This document shows, piece after piece, positions 31,743 through 42,700 of a DNA stretch of 64,000 nucleotides (position 1 is the stretch's first letter; every line of letters starts with the position of its first letter). The position numbers and the translations under genes are program-made. Under the pieces are notes generated by a model, which had not been told where the DNA came from, searched no databases, and worked only from the letters and a program-made list of their open reading frames with translations. Source of the stretch: Endotrypanum monterogeii (Eukaryota; Euglenozoa; Kinetoplastea; Trypanosomatida; Trypanosomatidae); the NCBI GenBank assembly GCA_000333855.2, contig CM007314.1, positions 709,838 to 773,837 on the forward strand, read 5' to 3'.

Positions 31743-34700
31743 ATGGCAGTCTCGCCTCAGTGTGTTCGTGTTTCCATTTTTCAACATACCTCGATCCCTG
31801 TCCCCGGCGTCCACCAGACACACTGTGCGCTGGGAAGGGACGAGGGTGACACAGAAAAGGGGCCGCTCTTCCGCAGCCGCTCGGCCGACTACCGCGGTGA
31901 TGTGCTCATTCCTTTGGTGGCTCTGTCCTCGTCCCCTCTACTGCCGGCGGGTGGCAAAACACCTCCAGTGACACTGCACCAGCTTCGTAGAGGACTAGAG
32001 CGTCGTCTCTCTGACTATTGCGTTCTGCATGTGCCTGCCACCTCTGCAGCTTCATTCGTGAGGGAGCACCAGCTTACTACGTTGTCTGTGTCCCTGTCTC
32101 CACCGGCTGGTGAGTCGAAGGCGCCAGAAGACGGAGGACTGTTCTCCTGCGCCGATCAAACGGTGGGCACGAGTGAGTGTGCAGCGACGTCGTTGCGCTG
32201 CTCCAACTCGCATCAGTTTTACTGCTGCGCTCGCTGCTCCCCGACCCTTCTAGCAGAGGCGGCAGCCATACTAGGCCAAGTCGACACTCTACGAGATGTT
32301 CCACCTACGAGGTGTGGGGTAGGCTCTGCCGCAACTCCTGAAGTGCCATTGATTTGTATTGATCAGTTGCAGCGCATGACAACTCCGCGGAGAGACACGG
32401 GATTCAACGCGCGGCTGCCGTCGTCTTCGTCATTTCGACAGACGTCGCTGTCGCCTCGAACGAGCTCTTCACCCATGCAGACGGCAGAGGAGTGGATGCA
32501 GCAGCAACAGGAGTCGGCCGACACTTTTCTCATGCCATCTGAGGCCGAGTCTCTCGGTGTAGTTGATGCAGAGAATGACAGTCCTGGAGGCGAGGTGAAG
32601 GGTGGGACGTGCTATGTCGCTTTCTTCAGTCTCAAGATGGTTCCTCCCAGCGAGCGGGCAAAATACCTCGGGCAGGGTGTTGTGAGACCACCGGAGCCGG
32701 TTACCGCCCCGGCCGCATCGCAGCTTCCGACCATCTTTACAGTGCACGCGGGAGGTCACTTGTTTCGCATGGGTCTACCTCCCTCGATTTCGCGGGACGG
32801 AGATGGTGCATTCGGCATGTCACTGCTTTCACCTACCTTGGGCGACGTCGTCGTAGATCGCCTGCGCTCGCACCGCGGTCTTCAGATCGAACGCCTGGTT
32901 GATGCCAAGTCGGGGGCCGCAGTGCTACCCTGCGAGAGTGCATTGACATTGCTGGCTGCGGAGGTTGTGACGCTAAAGGCGGAGTGTGTCTCGCCGTCCA
33001 CGGAACACGGTAGGCCGGAGGGGGAACTCACGCAGCGACTAGCGACACAGTCGCTGTCTGATTCGCAGCCGCCTAGGTCTTCTTCACCCGCCATGGGAAG
33101 AGATATTGACCCCGGGGCCGAGAGCGAGTCCAACTTTTTTGACCGTCGGCTCCGTCTCCGAGCGCACCGCTCTGCCGAGCAGTACTACTACGACAGTGTC
33201 GAGGCGCTTGACTGGGCGGGGAGGCATACTCTGATCTCACTCAGCGAGCTTCCAAGCGAATCAGAACTGCAGCTGACCTCCATAGAAAGTCAAGACTCGA
33301 ATCAGACGCCGCAGCACGTTAGCATGCCGCCATCCACTACTGCGTCGCCCGATGCCTCCTCTGCATCATCGTTGTCGGCTGCGGGGAGCGGCTTTCCATC
33401 TGTCCCTCTCTTAGAAGAATGTAGCCAAAGGGCCGTGCAGTCAGAGCCACTCGACGATTCGAGTTTGACGAACGCTTCCGCCATAATGAGGTCAACTGTG
33501 ATCAAAAACAAGATCAGTGGTTCTCTGGCACAGAAAAAGAATGACTATGAGGGACTCCCCGAAGACTCAGGTGGCTTTGGGTTTTTTTTTCCTTTCACGG
33601 ACGTGGAAGGGGAGACGGCGCCTCTGTCGCCAACACTGAGGATGCCGAAGACGATGGGAGACTCACTGTCTGACATGAACGATGTGTTTCTCTACGAAGA
33701 TGAGGAGACGATCATGAACGTCCATGTCACGTCCACTGAGGGTGTCAGTGATGGGCGCTGCAACAGTCCGAGCCGAGAGCGACGGAGTTCCCTGGTTTGG
33801 AAAACGCCCAGCCAACGAGGCCCCGGTGCAGCGACGATGCTGGGCGACAGAGATTTTAATGCGACACCGCCAATAGACCGTGCAAGGACGCAAACTTCTT
33901 TCGCACCTCGAACAATGCCTAGGGCCATATTTGCTGCCGCAGGCACTCTTCTGGCCAAGGAGCGACATACACAGCAAGTGATCTGCGCGACCACTTCTCC
34001 CCCTGGTGCTCAGCTCTCTTCGTTCGCTGACAACGGTACACACCCCGGGGATAGGGGTACAAGTGTGCGCTGCTGTGGTAGGGCCAATGTTATGACGCGC
34101 GCGGGTGGTTCGAGGGACGGGGTGAGGCTGGGACCGGTGTCGGTGGAGGGAGGGAACAAGAGTGGCGACATAACAGTGGAGCTAGAGGAGGCTATGAGCG
34201 ATGTCAGTGAAAGAGACCTGAAAGAGCGAAGCACGTGCATCGTCGAGGATAAACCAGCCATGTCCATTGCGAGTCCATGCGCTATGCCGCCATCTTCTGC
34301 TGTCTCAGCGCCATCGAAAACGGTCAGCGGAGTCTGCTCTACCCCATACATCGGCAAGAGTCCCACGCGACATGGTGCACTGGTGGCATCGTGTCGCGAG
34401 GAAACACCTGTCGTGCGTCACGAGGGTGCGGCCCCACGGAGGGTGAACGGTCACGCATCACCACTGCCTTCTCTTGGCATTGGCTTCTCACCTCTGTCAA
34501 TTTCACCGGCAGCGTCGTTATCGTCTCCTAGTCCGCATATTTCGACCTCTGTAGCTTCCGTAGGGATCCTGGAGGATCTGACAACGCCCACTATCCTGTG
34601 CTCCACTCCGCCCCCGTCGCGCAGCTGCACCTCAGTACACGAGCTGCGCAATCATCTTCATGACCTAGTTCCTCTTGCCACCCAACGTACGAGTGGTCCA

Positions 34701-35681
34701 CCGAGTGAAGCAGCACCGCTCACGACTTCGCAAATGTCTGCTGATCACTTTTCTCAAATCCACAGCGAGGAGACATTGCGTGGGGTCGGCACTGATTTCT
34801 ACCCCCGCGAGCGAAGGCGGCAACGAGAAGAGAGTGCGCATTCGCGAGAGTCTGTTTCTTCCAGGCCGACGGCATTGGCACGAGTTGATGCGATGCCATC
34901 TGAAGCATCGCTTTCCTTTTCTACCGTTGCCAACAGCAGCGACGACGCCAACACCACGCACATCACCACTCCCTCGCCTTCGACCACCGTCACCGCCAGA
35001 TCTATGCGCATGAGTTCCCCGATCTTCTTCTCACCAGGGGAGCTTGACCGCATGGTGGTTAGCATGGAGGGGTCTGATTCTAGCCAAACGAATTCTTCTT
35101 TTAGGAGACAGCCCTCGCGAAGTATCATCGATGTCAACGCTGGGGAGGTCTCCGAGACCTCTGTGCACACATCAAGCTATGGCCACGGCTATGGCGGATA
35201 TATAGCGTCGTACTTGCTACACGGCGACCATACCTCTTGCGACCGTGAGCATGGCGGTCGATGGGGCTATGAGTCTCAGCACTCCTACTCGCCTCTTTCT
35301 CATGACGGGGGACCAGCAGACTATTCATGTGACATTGCTTTTCACCCAGAGCGGGACTCGTCTCAGCAGCAGAGTGGTTCTTCCCTACCTGATGCAACGA
35401 TGCCCGCGGATGCAGCCGCGACGATAGCTTCTGATCATCACCTGAAGCACACGCCTCCAAGTACTGAGTCGTCACCGTCATGCTCAGCTATGGCGACGTG
35501 GATGCGTTGCAGCGACGAGGACAGCGGCGGTACACAAGGAGGCGCAGAGTACCAGATGCTGGTGACGCAGCAGGAACTACCCATCTACGCTCGACAGAGT
35601 GACTCTTCTGCAGGGAGTGACGTGGGCAGTGATGCAAGCGATGACAGCGACGACGGTAGCTATACTGCAGTCTACAGGTGA
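31743..35681 (+). CDS. Large Ser/Pro-rich protein of unknown function
   Basis: The frame extends slightly upstream through a TTG, but the first ATG is at 31743, giving 1,312 aa. No family is recognised. A short N-terminal region is hydrophobic and basic. The best candidates for folded parts are about residues 50-110 and 290-420, the latter with alternating hydrophobic strands and conserved-looking Gly/His. The remaining two thirds is Ser/Thr/Pro-rich, with many potential phosphorylation sites, and is probably disordered. The C-terminus is acidic, with repeated Ser-Asp pairs (last 25 residues), resembling casein-kinase-2 sites. A Tyr/Gly/His-rich patch occurs near residues 1140-1190. No transmembrane segment is evident. 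Confidence 0.8.
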   Translation: MAVSPQCVRVSIFQHTSIPVPGVHQTHCALGRDEGDTEKGPLFRSRSADYRGDVLIPLVALSSSPLLPAGGKTPPVTLHQLRRGLERRLSDYCVLHVPATSAASFVREHQLTTLSVSLSPPAGESKAPEDGGLFSCADQTVGTSECAATSLRCSNSHQFYCCARCSPTLLAEAAAILGQVDTLRDVPPTRCGVGSAATPEVPLICIDQLQRMTTPRRDTGFNARLPSSSSFRQTSLSPRTSSSPMQTAEEWMQQQQESADTFLMPSEAESLGVVDAENDSPGGEVKGGTCYVAFFSLKMVPPSERAKYLGQGVVRPPEPVTAPAASQLPTIFTVHAGGHLFRMGLPPSISRDGDGAFGMSLLSPTLGDVVVDRLRSHRGLQIERLVDAKSGAAVLPCESALTLLAAEVVTLKAECVSPSTEHGRPEGELTQRLATQSLSDSQPPRSSSPAMGRDIDPGAESESNFFDRRLRLRAHRSAEQYYYDSVEALDWAGRHTLISLSELPSESELQLTSIESQDSNQTPQHVSMPPSTTASPDASSASSLSAAGSGFPSVPLLEECSQRAVQSEPLDDSSLTNASAIMRSTVIKNKISGSLAQKKNDYEGLPEDSGGFGFFFPFTDVEGETAPLSPTLRMPKTMGDSLSDMNDVFLYEDEETIMNVHVTSTEGVSDGRCNSPSRERRSSLVWKTPSQRGPGAATMLGDRDFNATPPIDRARTQTSFAPRTMPRAIFAAAGTLLAKERHTQQVICATTSPPGAQLSSFADNGTHPGDRGTSVRCCGRANVMTRAGGSRDGVRLGPVSVEGGNKSGDITVELEEAMSDVSERDLKERSTCIVEDKPAMSIASPCAMPPSSAVSAPSKTVSGVCSTPYIGKSPTRHGALVASCREETPVVRHEGAAPRRVNGHASPLPSLGIGFSPLSISPAASLSSPSPHISTSVASVGILEDLTTPTILCSTPPPSRSCTSVHELRNHLHDLVPLATQRTSGPPSEAAPLTTSQMSADHFSQIHSEETLRGVGTDFYPRERRRQREESAHSRESVSSRPTALARVDAMPSEASLSFSTVANSSDDANTTHITTPSPSTTVTARSMRMSSPIFFSPGELDRMVVSMEGSDSSQTNSSFRRQPSRSIIDVNAGEVSETSVHTSSYGHGYGGYIASYLLHGDHTSCDREHGGRWGYESQHSYSPLSHDGGPADYSCDIAFHPERDSSQQQSGSSLPDATMPADAAATIASDHHLKHTPPSTESSPSCSAMATWMRCSDEDSGGTQGGAEYQMLVTQQELPIYARQSDSSAGSDVGSDASDDSDDGSYTAVYR

Positions 35682-36293
35682 GTTTCGGTCTTGCGCATTC
35701 GCGTCTGCCTGCGGCGAGGAGACATAATGGAGGACGAGGCGACGCACGCGCCCTTTTTTTTTTTGTCTGTTGTTGCTTTTCTTCTTCTTTGTGTGTGTGT
35801 GTGTGGAGTGGGGGCTGCCTATGCTAGTCATGATTTTGGGGAGTTGAGCGAGGTTCAAAAATGCAGTAGACCTCCATCCTACGTATTACAAGTTATAACA
35901 GGCTTCTAGGCGAAAAGGAGAGCGATGGGGCAGACGTTGCTCGGATGCAAAAATGCACGCAGGTACACGCAACTGTCAAGCTCGCTTTTCATTGACAAGA
36001 GGTTAGAGGTCCATCGAGCTTCTTTATGATGCTTCCAAATTTTATTTTTGTTTCCCAATAAACATTGTAATTCCATTTCTCGCTCGCTTTCTCTCACTTT
36101 TTCTCTTTTTTTTTCGTTTCTCTCTCGAAACGGTTCACCCTCAACTCTCTCTTACGTTTATTGTTTTTCTGTTCCATCACACACACACTTGGTTGTTTAT
36201 TTTTATTTTTTTATTTTTTGAGAATGCACTGACACCCTTCTGCTGTCGAGGTGCTCTCCCATCTCCGAGTCCACACACTGAGTATCGAAACAG

Positions 36294-36296
<3 letters not shown>

Positions 36297-36329
<33 letters not shown>
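36297..36329. repeat. (TA)n microsatellite
   Basis: About 16 TA units directly upstream of the acceptor of the small zinc-finger gene. Confidence 0.95.
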
Positions 36330-36330
<1 letters not shown>

Positions 36331-36337
36331 CTGAGGA

Positions 36338-36360
36338 TTTTTTTTTTTTGATTTATTTAG
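36338..36360 (+). promoter_or_regulatory. Candidate trans-splice acceptor, zinc-finger gene
   Basis: A T12 run is followed by GATTTATTTAG ending at 36360. The predicted 5' UTR is about 132 nt. Confidence 0.6.
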
Positions 36361-36492
36361 GGAGGTGTGTGTGAAAGACAGGGCAAACGGAACGGTCACC
36401 TTATACACACAATTTGAGGGCTAAGCAAAACAACACAACTCCTTTCCCTTTCCACACACAAAAAAAGAAAAAAAAGAAAAAAGTGCTGAGTG

Positions 36493-36849
36493 ATGAGAAA
36501 GTATATTGGTCGGCAGTTGCGACCATCACAGCTGGCGGCGGAGCTGCTGCCGCCGGATCAAATGTGGTGCACCGTTTGCCATCACGCTGTTGAGCGACGG
36601 CGCTTTCCGGAGCACGCGGCAATGCTTAGTCATCAGCTTGGCCAAAAGAAGTTGAGGAAACTAAAGTACCTGTCGCTTAGCATGTGGGAAAAGCACCGCG
36701 GGGCTGCTTTGGAGGATGTGAGCGCGCATGAGCACAGCACTGAAGAAGAGTTTTCTCGTTATCGAGCCGATCAGCGTCGCCGTGAGCAGATAACGGTCGA
36801 GGCGGCCTGGGCCCCATCGCGAGCACCTCAGCGCCGCGATTTGTTCTAA
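36493..36849 (+). CDS. Small C2H2 (U1/matrin-like) zinc-finger protein
   Basis: The product is 118 aa from the ATG at 36493; a GTG directly before it is not needed. A single finger with C26, C29, H41 and H47 (C-x2-C-x11-H-x5-H) resembles the U1/matrin class, which binds RNA or double-stranded RNA. It is followed by a basic stretch (K-K-L-R-K-L-K) and a charged helical C-terminus rich in Arg/Glu. The spacing is typical of fingers in spliceosomal and ribosome-biogenesis proteins, and SF3a60 in this window has the same class. The rest of the sequence does not match U1-C as I know it. Codon use and a good upstream acceptor support a real gene. The specific role is unknown. Confidence 0.72.
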   Translation: MRKYIGRQLRPSQLAAELLPPDQMWCTVCHHAVERRRFPEHAAMLSHQLGQKKLRKLKYLSLSMWEKHRGAALEDVSAHEHSTEEEFSRYRADQRRREQITVEAAWAPSRAPQRRDLF

Positions 36850-37754
36850 GTGACGTTGACGTCTTTGCATGTGATAAACGAGGAGTGGGAGGAGAAAAGG
36901 GGGTAGGCTCAACCCGATAACAAAACTATACGGTGGGGTGTTTCTTTCCCGACCGCAAAGGAAAGAGATATTCCCCTTTTTTTTTTCATGCATCGAGAGA
37001 GAGCTGCTCCGAGCAAGTGCATCAGGAAGAATCACTCGTGCAGATTGTGTAGTTTCAACCACGCCTACCTTAAGGCTTGCTAGTCGAGACACCCTTCCTG
37101 CTGGGATGTCTAGTCGCCGTCCTGATTACGCATATGGATGTTTTCCCGAGCCCCTCCCCCGTTTTTCACGTGCGTGTGCGTGTAATCGTCTAAAGAGAGG
37201 TGGTTTCGTTTTGTTGTTGTGCAAATGATTTCAGCTGCTTATATATATTTATTTCTGGATTTATTCTAATTTGTGTGTCCAAGCTTGTGTCATTGAGTGC
37301 CGTCTTGTCACAGTCGTACCTCCTCATGGACCTTATATGTTCATGTGCCTCGTCACCCTCACTGCTAAAAGACGTTGAAGCTGCGCATATTCGAAATATA
37401 TATATATATATATATATATATGTGTCTTTTCACCGCATATCGCCCTTGTAACGGGATATCGCATGTGTAATCTTTGACACGAAGCCCCTCGGTCTACTGA
37501 CATCGCCCACATTGTCGCCATCTCCCTATAAGTCTGTTCACTTCTCTGAGCTCCTCATCTGCTAATTTGATACAGTGCACCTCTGTGTTGCCACCACCTT
37601 CGCGTGCATTGCAGACAGTCGTTACTACTCACGAATCATCAGGAAAAGCGCCGCACCCACGCACGCGTTTTGGGGAACTACAGTGGTCTCCTTTTTGTTC
37701 CCGCTTTCCAATACCTGCACTGCAGACTCATCATAATCTTTTCACATAGTCAGA
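36850..37754. other. Spacer between zinc-finger gene and AK6
   Basis: Contains T-rich stretches and (TA)n at 37396-37421. A short ATG frame at 37106-37225 is not convincing. Confidence 0.55.
37687..37725 (+). promoter_or_regulatory. Candidate trans-splice acceptor, AK6
   Basis: A C/T-rich tract is followed by CTGCAG, with the AG at 37724-37725. The predicted 5' UTR is 29 nt. Confidence 0.55.
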
Positions 37755-38297
37755 ATGGAGCAGCCCAAAGGCATCAACATCCTGATCACCGGCACTCCGG
37801 GCACGGGAAAGACTTCGATGGCAGAGATGATTGCCGAGGAGCTGGACGATTTCCAGCACGTGGAGGTGGGAAAGATCGTCAAGGATCAGCACTTCTACAC
37901 CGAGTATGATGAGAACCTCGACACGCACATCATTGAAGAGGCTGACGAGGATCGTTTGCTTGACTTCATGGAGCCCATGATGGTGAAGGGTGGCAACCAC
38001 GTGGTGGATTACCACTCCAGTGAGCTGTTCCCCGAGCGCTGGTTCCACATTGTGGTCGTTCTTCACACATCCACCGAGGTTCTCTTTCAGCGCCTAACCA
38101 ACCGACAGTACAGTGAGGCGAAGCGATCAGAAAACATGGAGGCAGAAATTCAGTGCATCTGCGAGGAGGAGGCGCGCGAGGCCTACAAAGAGGATATTGT
38201 GCTCGTGCGCGCCAATGACACACTGGAACAGATGGCTTCCACTGTGGAGGAGATTTGTGAGCGTGTAGCGGAGCTTAAAGTGCGACTCGGCCTCTGA
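37755..38297 (+). CDS. AK6: Adenylate kinase isoenzyme 6 (hCINAP/Fap7)
   Basis: This 180-aa protein is the usual length for the family. The Walker A motif is G-T-P-G-T-G-K-T (residues 13-20). The family-specific V-D-Y-H stretch (84-87) is followed by F-P-E-R-W-F-H, and a short LID-like region covers about 113-125. These match AK6/Fap7 rather than classical adenylate kinases. The enzyme has adenylate kinase and ATPase activity. In yeast and human it acts in the nucleus and cytoplasm in late 40S ribosome maturation (20S to 18S rRNA cleavage, with Rps14). The start is the only ATG near the acceptor. No targeting peptide is visible. Identification is secure. Confidence 0.95.
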   Translation: MEQPKGINILITGTPGTGKTSMAEMIAEELDDFQHVEVGKIVKDQHFYTEYDENLDTHIIEEADEDRLLDFMEPMMVKGGNHVVDYHSSELFPERWFHIVVVLHTSTEVLFQRLTNRQYSEAKRSENMEAEIQCICEEEAREAYKEDIVLVRANDTLEQMASTVEEICERVAELKVRLGL

Positions 38298-39555
38298 GGC
38301 AAGATTTAATAAGATTCGGGAGTGTCTAAGTCGTAACATTCCATACACCCACAAAAAAAGTCTGCACATGCATCAGATACTTTGTTCCTCTCGCACACTC
38401 CGTATTCTGCCGACGTGGAGGGTGTTCAACCGCACCTCACTGATCCGGCTAGATGCATGCTCAAGCTGCTTTTCATTACTCAGTATATATATATATAATA
38501 CTAATGGGAGGTGAATGCACCGAAGAAGGCAAGGATCGGGGTTTAAAAAGTTGCTGCTTTCCTTGTTTCTTGAGAAATGAAAGTGTGCATGTGTGTTTGT
38601 GCGAGGGGAAAGGGAGGGTTAAGGGCGAACGTACTCCTATATGCATCGCTTACATCTATAGAGCCTTTTCTACGGTGCCGCACAAGTCATGTTTTTTGGA
38701 CGGTGCGCGCGTCCAGTAACTTAAAGGCGTGCGAATTTGACTCAGGTAGACAAAAGCATGCAACTCTCTCGTTCTTTCGAGTGCACGGTGCTGCGATTCT
38801 TTCTTTATTATTTTCTTTTTTCTCGCGCGAACACACACACACACACACACCACAAATTCAGACACCCACCCTGTCTACTCTAACCGCAATTGCAGATGAA
38901 GTTGGTGTGTCATCTGTGTTTCTGTTTCTTCAGTGTGCACTCAACAGCTCTTCTCTGAAGAAAAGAATTTTTTTTTTTCTTCCGAAAGCCTTCCAATCAG
39001 CAACAACAACAAAAGATGCACTACTTTTTCCTTTTGTTCGGATAATTCTTGGCACCTCTTTCTCTCTCTTGCTCCCATGGATTGATTATCTTTACACGGA
39101 TACCCAACATGTGTTGTTGCTTCTCTGCATCGCTCACTTCTTTTCTTGCTTGTTCTCATTGCCTTTACCTACCCGTCGGTGACGGCTTTCATTGTGCGCA
39201 CATCAAGGAGTTGGGGAGACGTACATCATAGAGATACGAAAGAATTTTTATTCTCGTTCACCCCCCCCCTTTCCTACCCGCGTACCCTGTTCCACACCCG
39301 TAAACATCCTTAAAGGCGCACACGCACACAAGTATATATATATATATATATATTCATTGATATATAGATAGATGCATACATACAAACGATCAAACGCATA
39401 TTTCTGTTGACGTCTGGTTGCTCTTAGAACGTCTAGTCTATTTCTACCTTCTTTTTTTTTTGGACCACACAAACTCCCCACCCTTCTCTCTCGTTTTGCG
39501 GTGGCCACTTGTGTATCAATCCCGTGCGACTTTCACACATACACGCATGCATAAA

Positions 39556-39691
39556 TATATATATATATAATATATATATGTATATATATATACATACGCA
39601 GCGGATCGTGTTGACTTTTTCCTGGATCGTGGGTAGTTGATCGTGTGCTTGAACATAAATGAATATATAAATATATATATATATATATATT
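39556..39691. repeat. Cluster of (TA)n tracts
   Basis: Two TA tracts (39556-39592 and 39668-39691) flank a short unique segment that holds the proposed acceptor. Confidence 0.9.
39614..39636 (+). promoter_or_regulatory. Candidate trans-splice acceptor, 1075-aa gene
   Basis: A short CTTTTTCC tract is followed by GGGTAG ending at 39636, giving a 5' UTR of about 104 nt. The tract is weak, so confidence is modest. Confidence 0.35.
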
Positions 39692-39740
39692 CTTGACTGT
39701 TTATTGATTGTTTTCCGTCTGACTGTTTGTGCTGTTTGCC

Positions 39741-42700
39741 ATGCCACACACCGCCAAGAAGCTGCTTCCCATCGGGAGCAACATGAGTGACGCAGCCTAC
39801 CCATTTCGTGGTGAGCACCGACTGGTCGATTGCCTTAACCATGGGCATAGTGGTGTCGTCAAGATTAACCCCACTTCGATTGGGATGCGCATCACCGGAT
39901 CGAACTTGACCATCGAGCAGGTGAAGACTCCAAAGGGAGTGGAGCTGGAGTGCGAGCTGGGTGTGGACGGTGGTATTCCCCGACCGGTGTCACTTCACCA
40001 GGGGTCTGCATTTATGGTGCCTGGTGATGGCCACGACTACAACCTCATCGCCACCGTGAAGGCTAATTCGTCCAAGACGAAGCACTACTGCAGGCTCACT
40101 TTTAACGGCAGCGAGGGCACCAGTGTTTTGCGTGTGCGTGCGCCGGATGGGTGTGGTCCAGATGCGGTGTACTTCGTTGCAGACGGCCGTCGATTGCGAC
40201 CTATGGCTGGGTGGTTTCGCATTCCCATCCAAACAAAGGAGTGCGCCCTCGTTGCAAACATGTCCATTCACGATGCACCACTCGATCTGCTTGCGCTTGC
40301 TGGGGAATCAGCGCTGTCTCCGGACGGCGCTGAAAGGGCTCCTTTGCAGTCTGGTGCACCGATGCACGCGGAGGGCAGCGTTCAAAAGATGAGAGGTTCC
40401 TCACCGGGGAGCACCCACTTCACCCTCGAGATACTTCGCGGAGCCACTGGTGCACCAGACCAGCCAGCACTGCTCATGTGCGCCGCTACGGGGCAGGTGA
40501 TCCCCCTACCGGTGCTAGGGACGGTGGCTGTCCCATACGACGGCGCTCCCTATCGCCTTCACTTGCCACCAGTGGAGAGTCCCGGACTCGCTGAGAAGAC
40601 CTCGGGGGCGCCTGCAGAGGATATACCGTACTTGGAGACGCAAATTGAGGCCTCTCTTCTCTCTAATGCTGGGGTGGTTAGTCCCGTGGAGCCTATGACC
40701 GCATCGCTGCCAAGGTTTGTCGCGCGTGCGCCAGGCTTCACAGTGGAGCTGAAGGCTGAAAGCGGCAGCTCTGCGTCTGGTGTCAATGTGGTGGAACTAC
40801 CGCTTAGTCACAGCCAAGCACAAACGATGGAGATTGTCGTTCGCGACGCGCAGGGGCGAGTACGACTGCGGCAACGATCGCACCTACCAGCCCTAGAGCC
40901 CCCACCGGCTTACCTGCAGCTCAAGGACGATGTCGAGGCTGGGCTTGCTGTGAGCACAAAGGCAGGCAGCAAATTTACAGTGGGCGGGGTGTTGCAGGCA
41001 GATCCTGCCGCTGCGGTTCCACTTCCGCGTATAGTGCCTCAGCAGGTAGTGGTGGAGCAGCCGAATGTGGATGGCACTGTCTCAAAGGTGACGTTGGATG
41101 TCGCCCCGAGATCTGGCTCAGCGGGCGTGGCCCTACCCATGCCTCGCGCCCCAGCCCCTATACCGGTAGCTGTCGATGCTGCCAGTGGACCCGCCCCCGT
41201 ACCTGTAGCTACATTGCAGCAGCTGAACACCCAGGCACAGTCGCAGTCGGAGAGTTGGGTGATGGAGCTTTTTGAGGCCTTGCAAAGGTCAGACACCGAG
41301 GAGCAACGCCGCCTCGTGGAGAGCATTCGACCTTCGACGATTCCGGGCATGACCATTGTGCGCTTTGTGCGGGACCTGCTAGCCTATCAGCCACCTGCCA
41401 TATCGTTCACTGTCTCCGCTAATGGCTTGGAGGCGTTACAGTGTCCCGGCTGTTCAATCACAGCCGCCGTTGCCAATGATCCTGCGCGCCAAATCCCTTC
41501 TTTCGGCTCTCTGGCGTTGAAGGCGGGACATTCCGCGATGCTAACGGCGACGAAAGCGCTGACCAACCGGGTCGTGTCATCGTGCCGAGTGCAGATGGCC
41601 ATGACCAGCGCGGCGGGCACCACTGGCGCGACAGTGTCGGAGGGCAACAGGGCGGACACCGAGTTACTGAACCGTCTGGTGGACTGCTTGCTGCGTAACA
41701 GTATGCGCGCACCGGAGGTCGCCAGAGATCTTAGTAATATCCCGACGGCGCCGTTGTCCGAGCAGGGGCGTCGCGTGATCCCGCTTCTCACAAACTGCTT
41801 AAACAGTGCAGTTGCGAGCGGTGCTGCTGCTGCGACGCAGTCTGTCAGCGCGCAGGCTGCTATTGCCGCGCAGGTTGCCCCAGACGAGATCTTCTTCACT
41901 TGCGGTCCGGGCTATGTAGACAATATTTATTCGACTCAGCCACAGTATCAGTTGCTCGGTGCCGTGGACGACCAGACACCGCAGGTGCTGCCGCTGCGTG
42001 GCCGCATACCGGCGCGTGGTGTCCTTGAGGGGGAGAACAAACCGTTTTTTATTCGTCTTACGGCACGCGATCCAGCAACGGGGTGTGTAAAGGTAGAAAA
42101 AATAATTACAATCCTTGGTGTTCGGCAGGAGTTGTATCCTTCTTCTGCTTCTGCGGAGCCGCCTGCACCGAGGGCATCTACTCAGGAGTCGTTGCACGGT
42201 CTCGGTCTGCCCTCTTCTACGATACCGAGTCCTGAGCAAAAGACGCCTGGAAGTCTGGCGGCCGCGATGCCGTACATGGATGTTTCCTTCCAGACAGTCG
42301 GACAGGACGCTCATGTGCGCGTTCTATGCCAACCACATCTCCGTATCGTATGTGACGTGGATGGCGTCGGGGGCAGCACGGGCCGCTCCGACTTTGTGAC
42401 GAAGATGCTGGCCACCCGTTCCCATCGCTTGAACCTCAGCCTTGTAGATTTGTATGGAAAGGTGGTCTTCCAGCAGAAGCTCGACATCCCAGCTGTGACG
42501 TCCTCTTTGTGGGGATTGACATTGCAACATAACGGCCTTGCCATAGATCCGGAAGTGGGCTGTGTGACGACCGCATCCATTGACCGGGAGGCGGAGCGGA
42601 CGCTTCAGGGCAACTTCGTCTCCTTCGACGCCAATGCACCGCATTTTGTGTATCTCAGGAAGTACCATAACGGTGTGGATGGCGGCTGCTCCGGTGCTGT

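Larger units (their letters stand above)
35682..36492. other. Spacer upstream of the zinc-finger gene
   Basis: T-rich spacer with (TG)n at 35788-35805, (TA)n at 36297-36329 and the acceptor tract described separately. Nothing else was seen. Confidence 0.6.
38298..39740. other. Spacer with several (TA)n and (CA)n tracts
   Basis: (CA)n lies at 38829-38850 and (TA)n at 38481-38499, 39332-39352, 39556-39592 and 39668-39691. A 201-codon frame at 38577-39182 crosses the CA tract and T runs and is not called. No gene was seen. Confidence 0.6.

Noticed and set aside
38577..39182. 201-codon open frame between AK6 and the 1075-aa gene
   Set aside because: Crosses a CA microsatellite and several T runs; low-complexity product.
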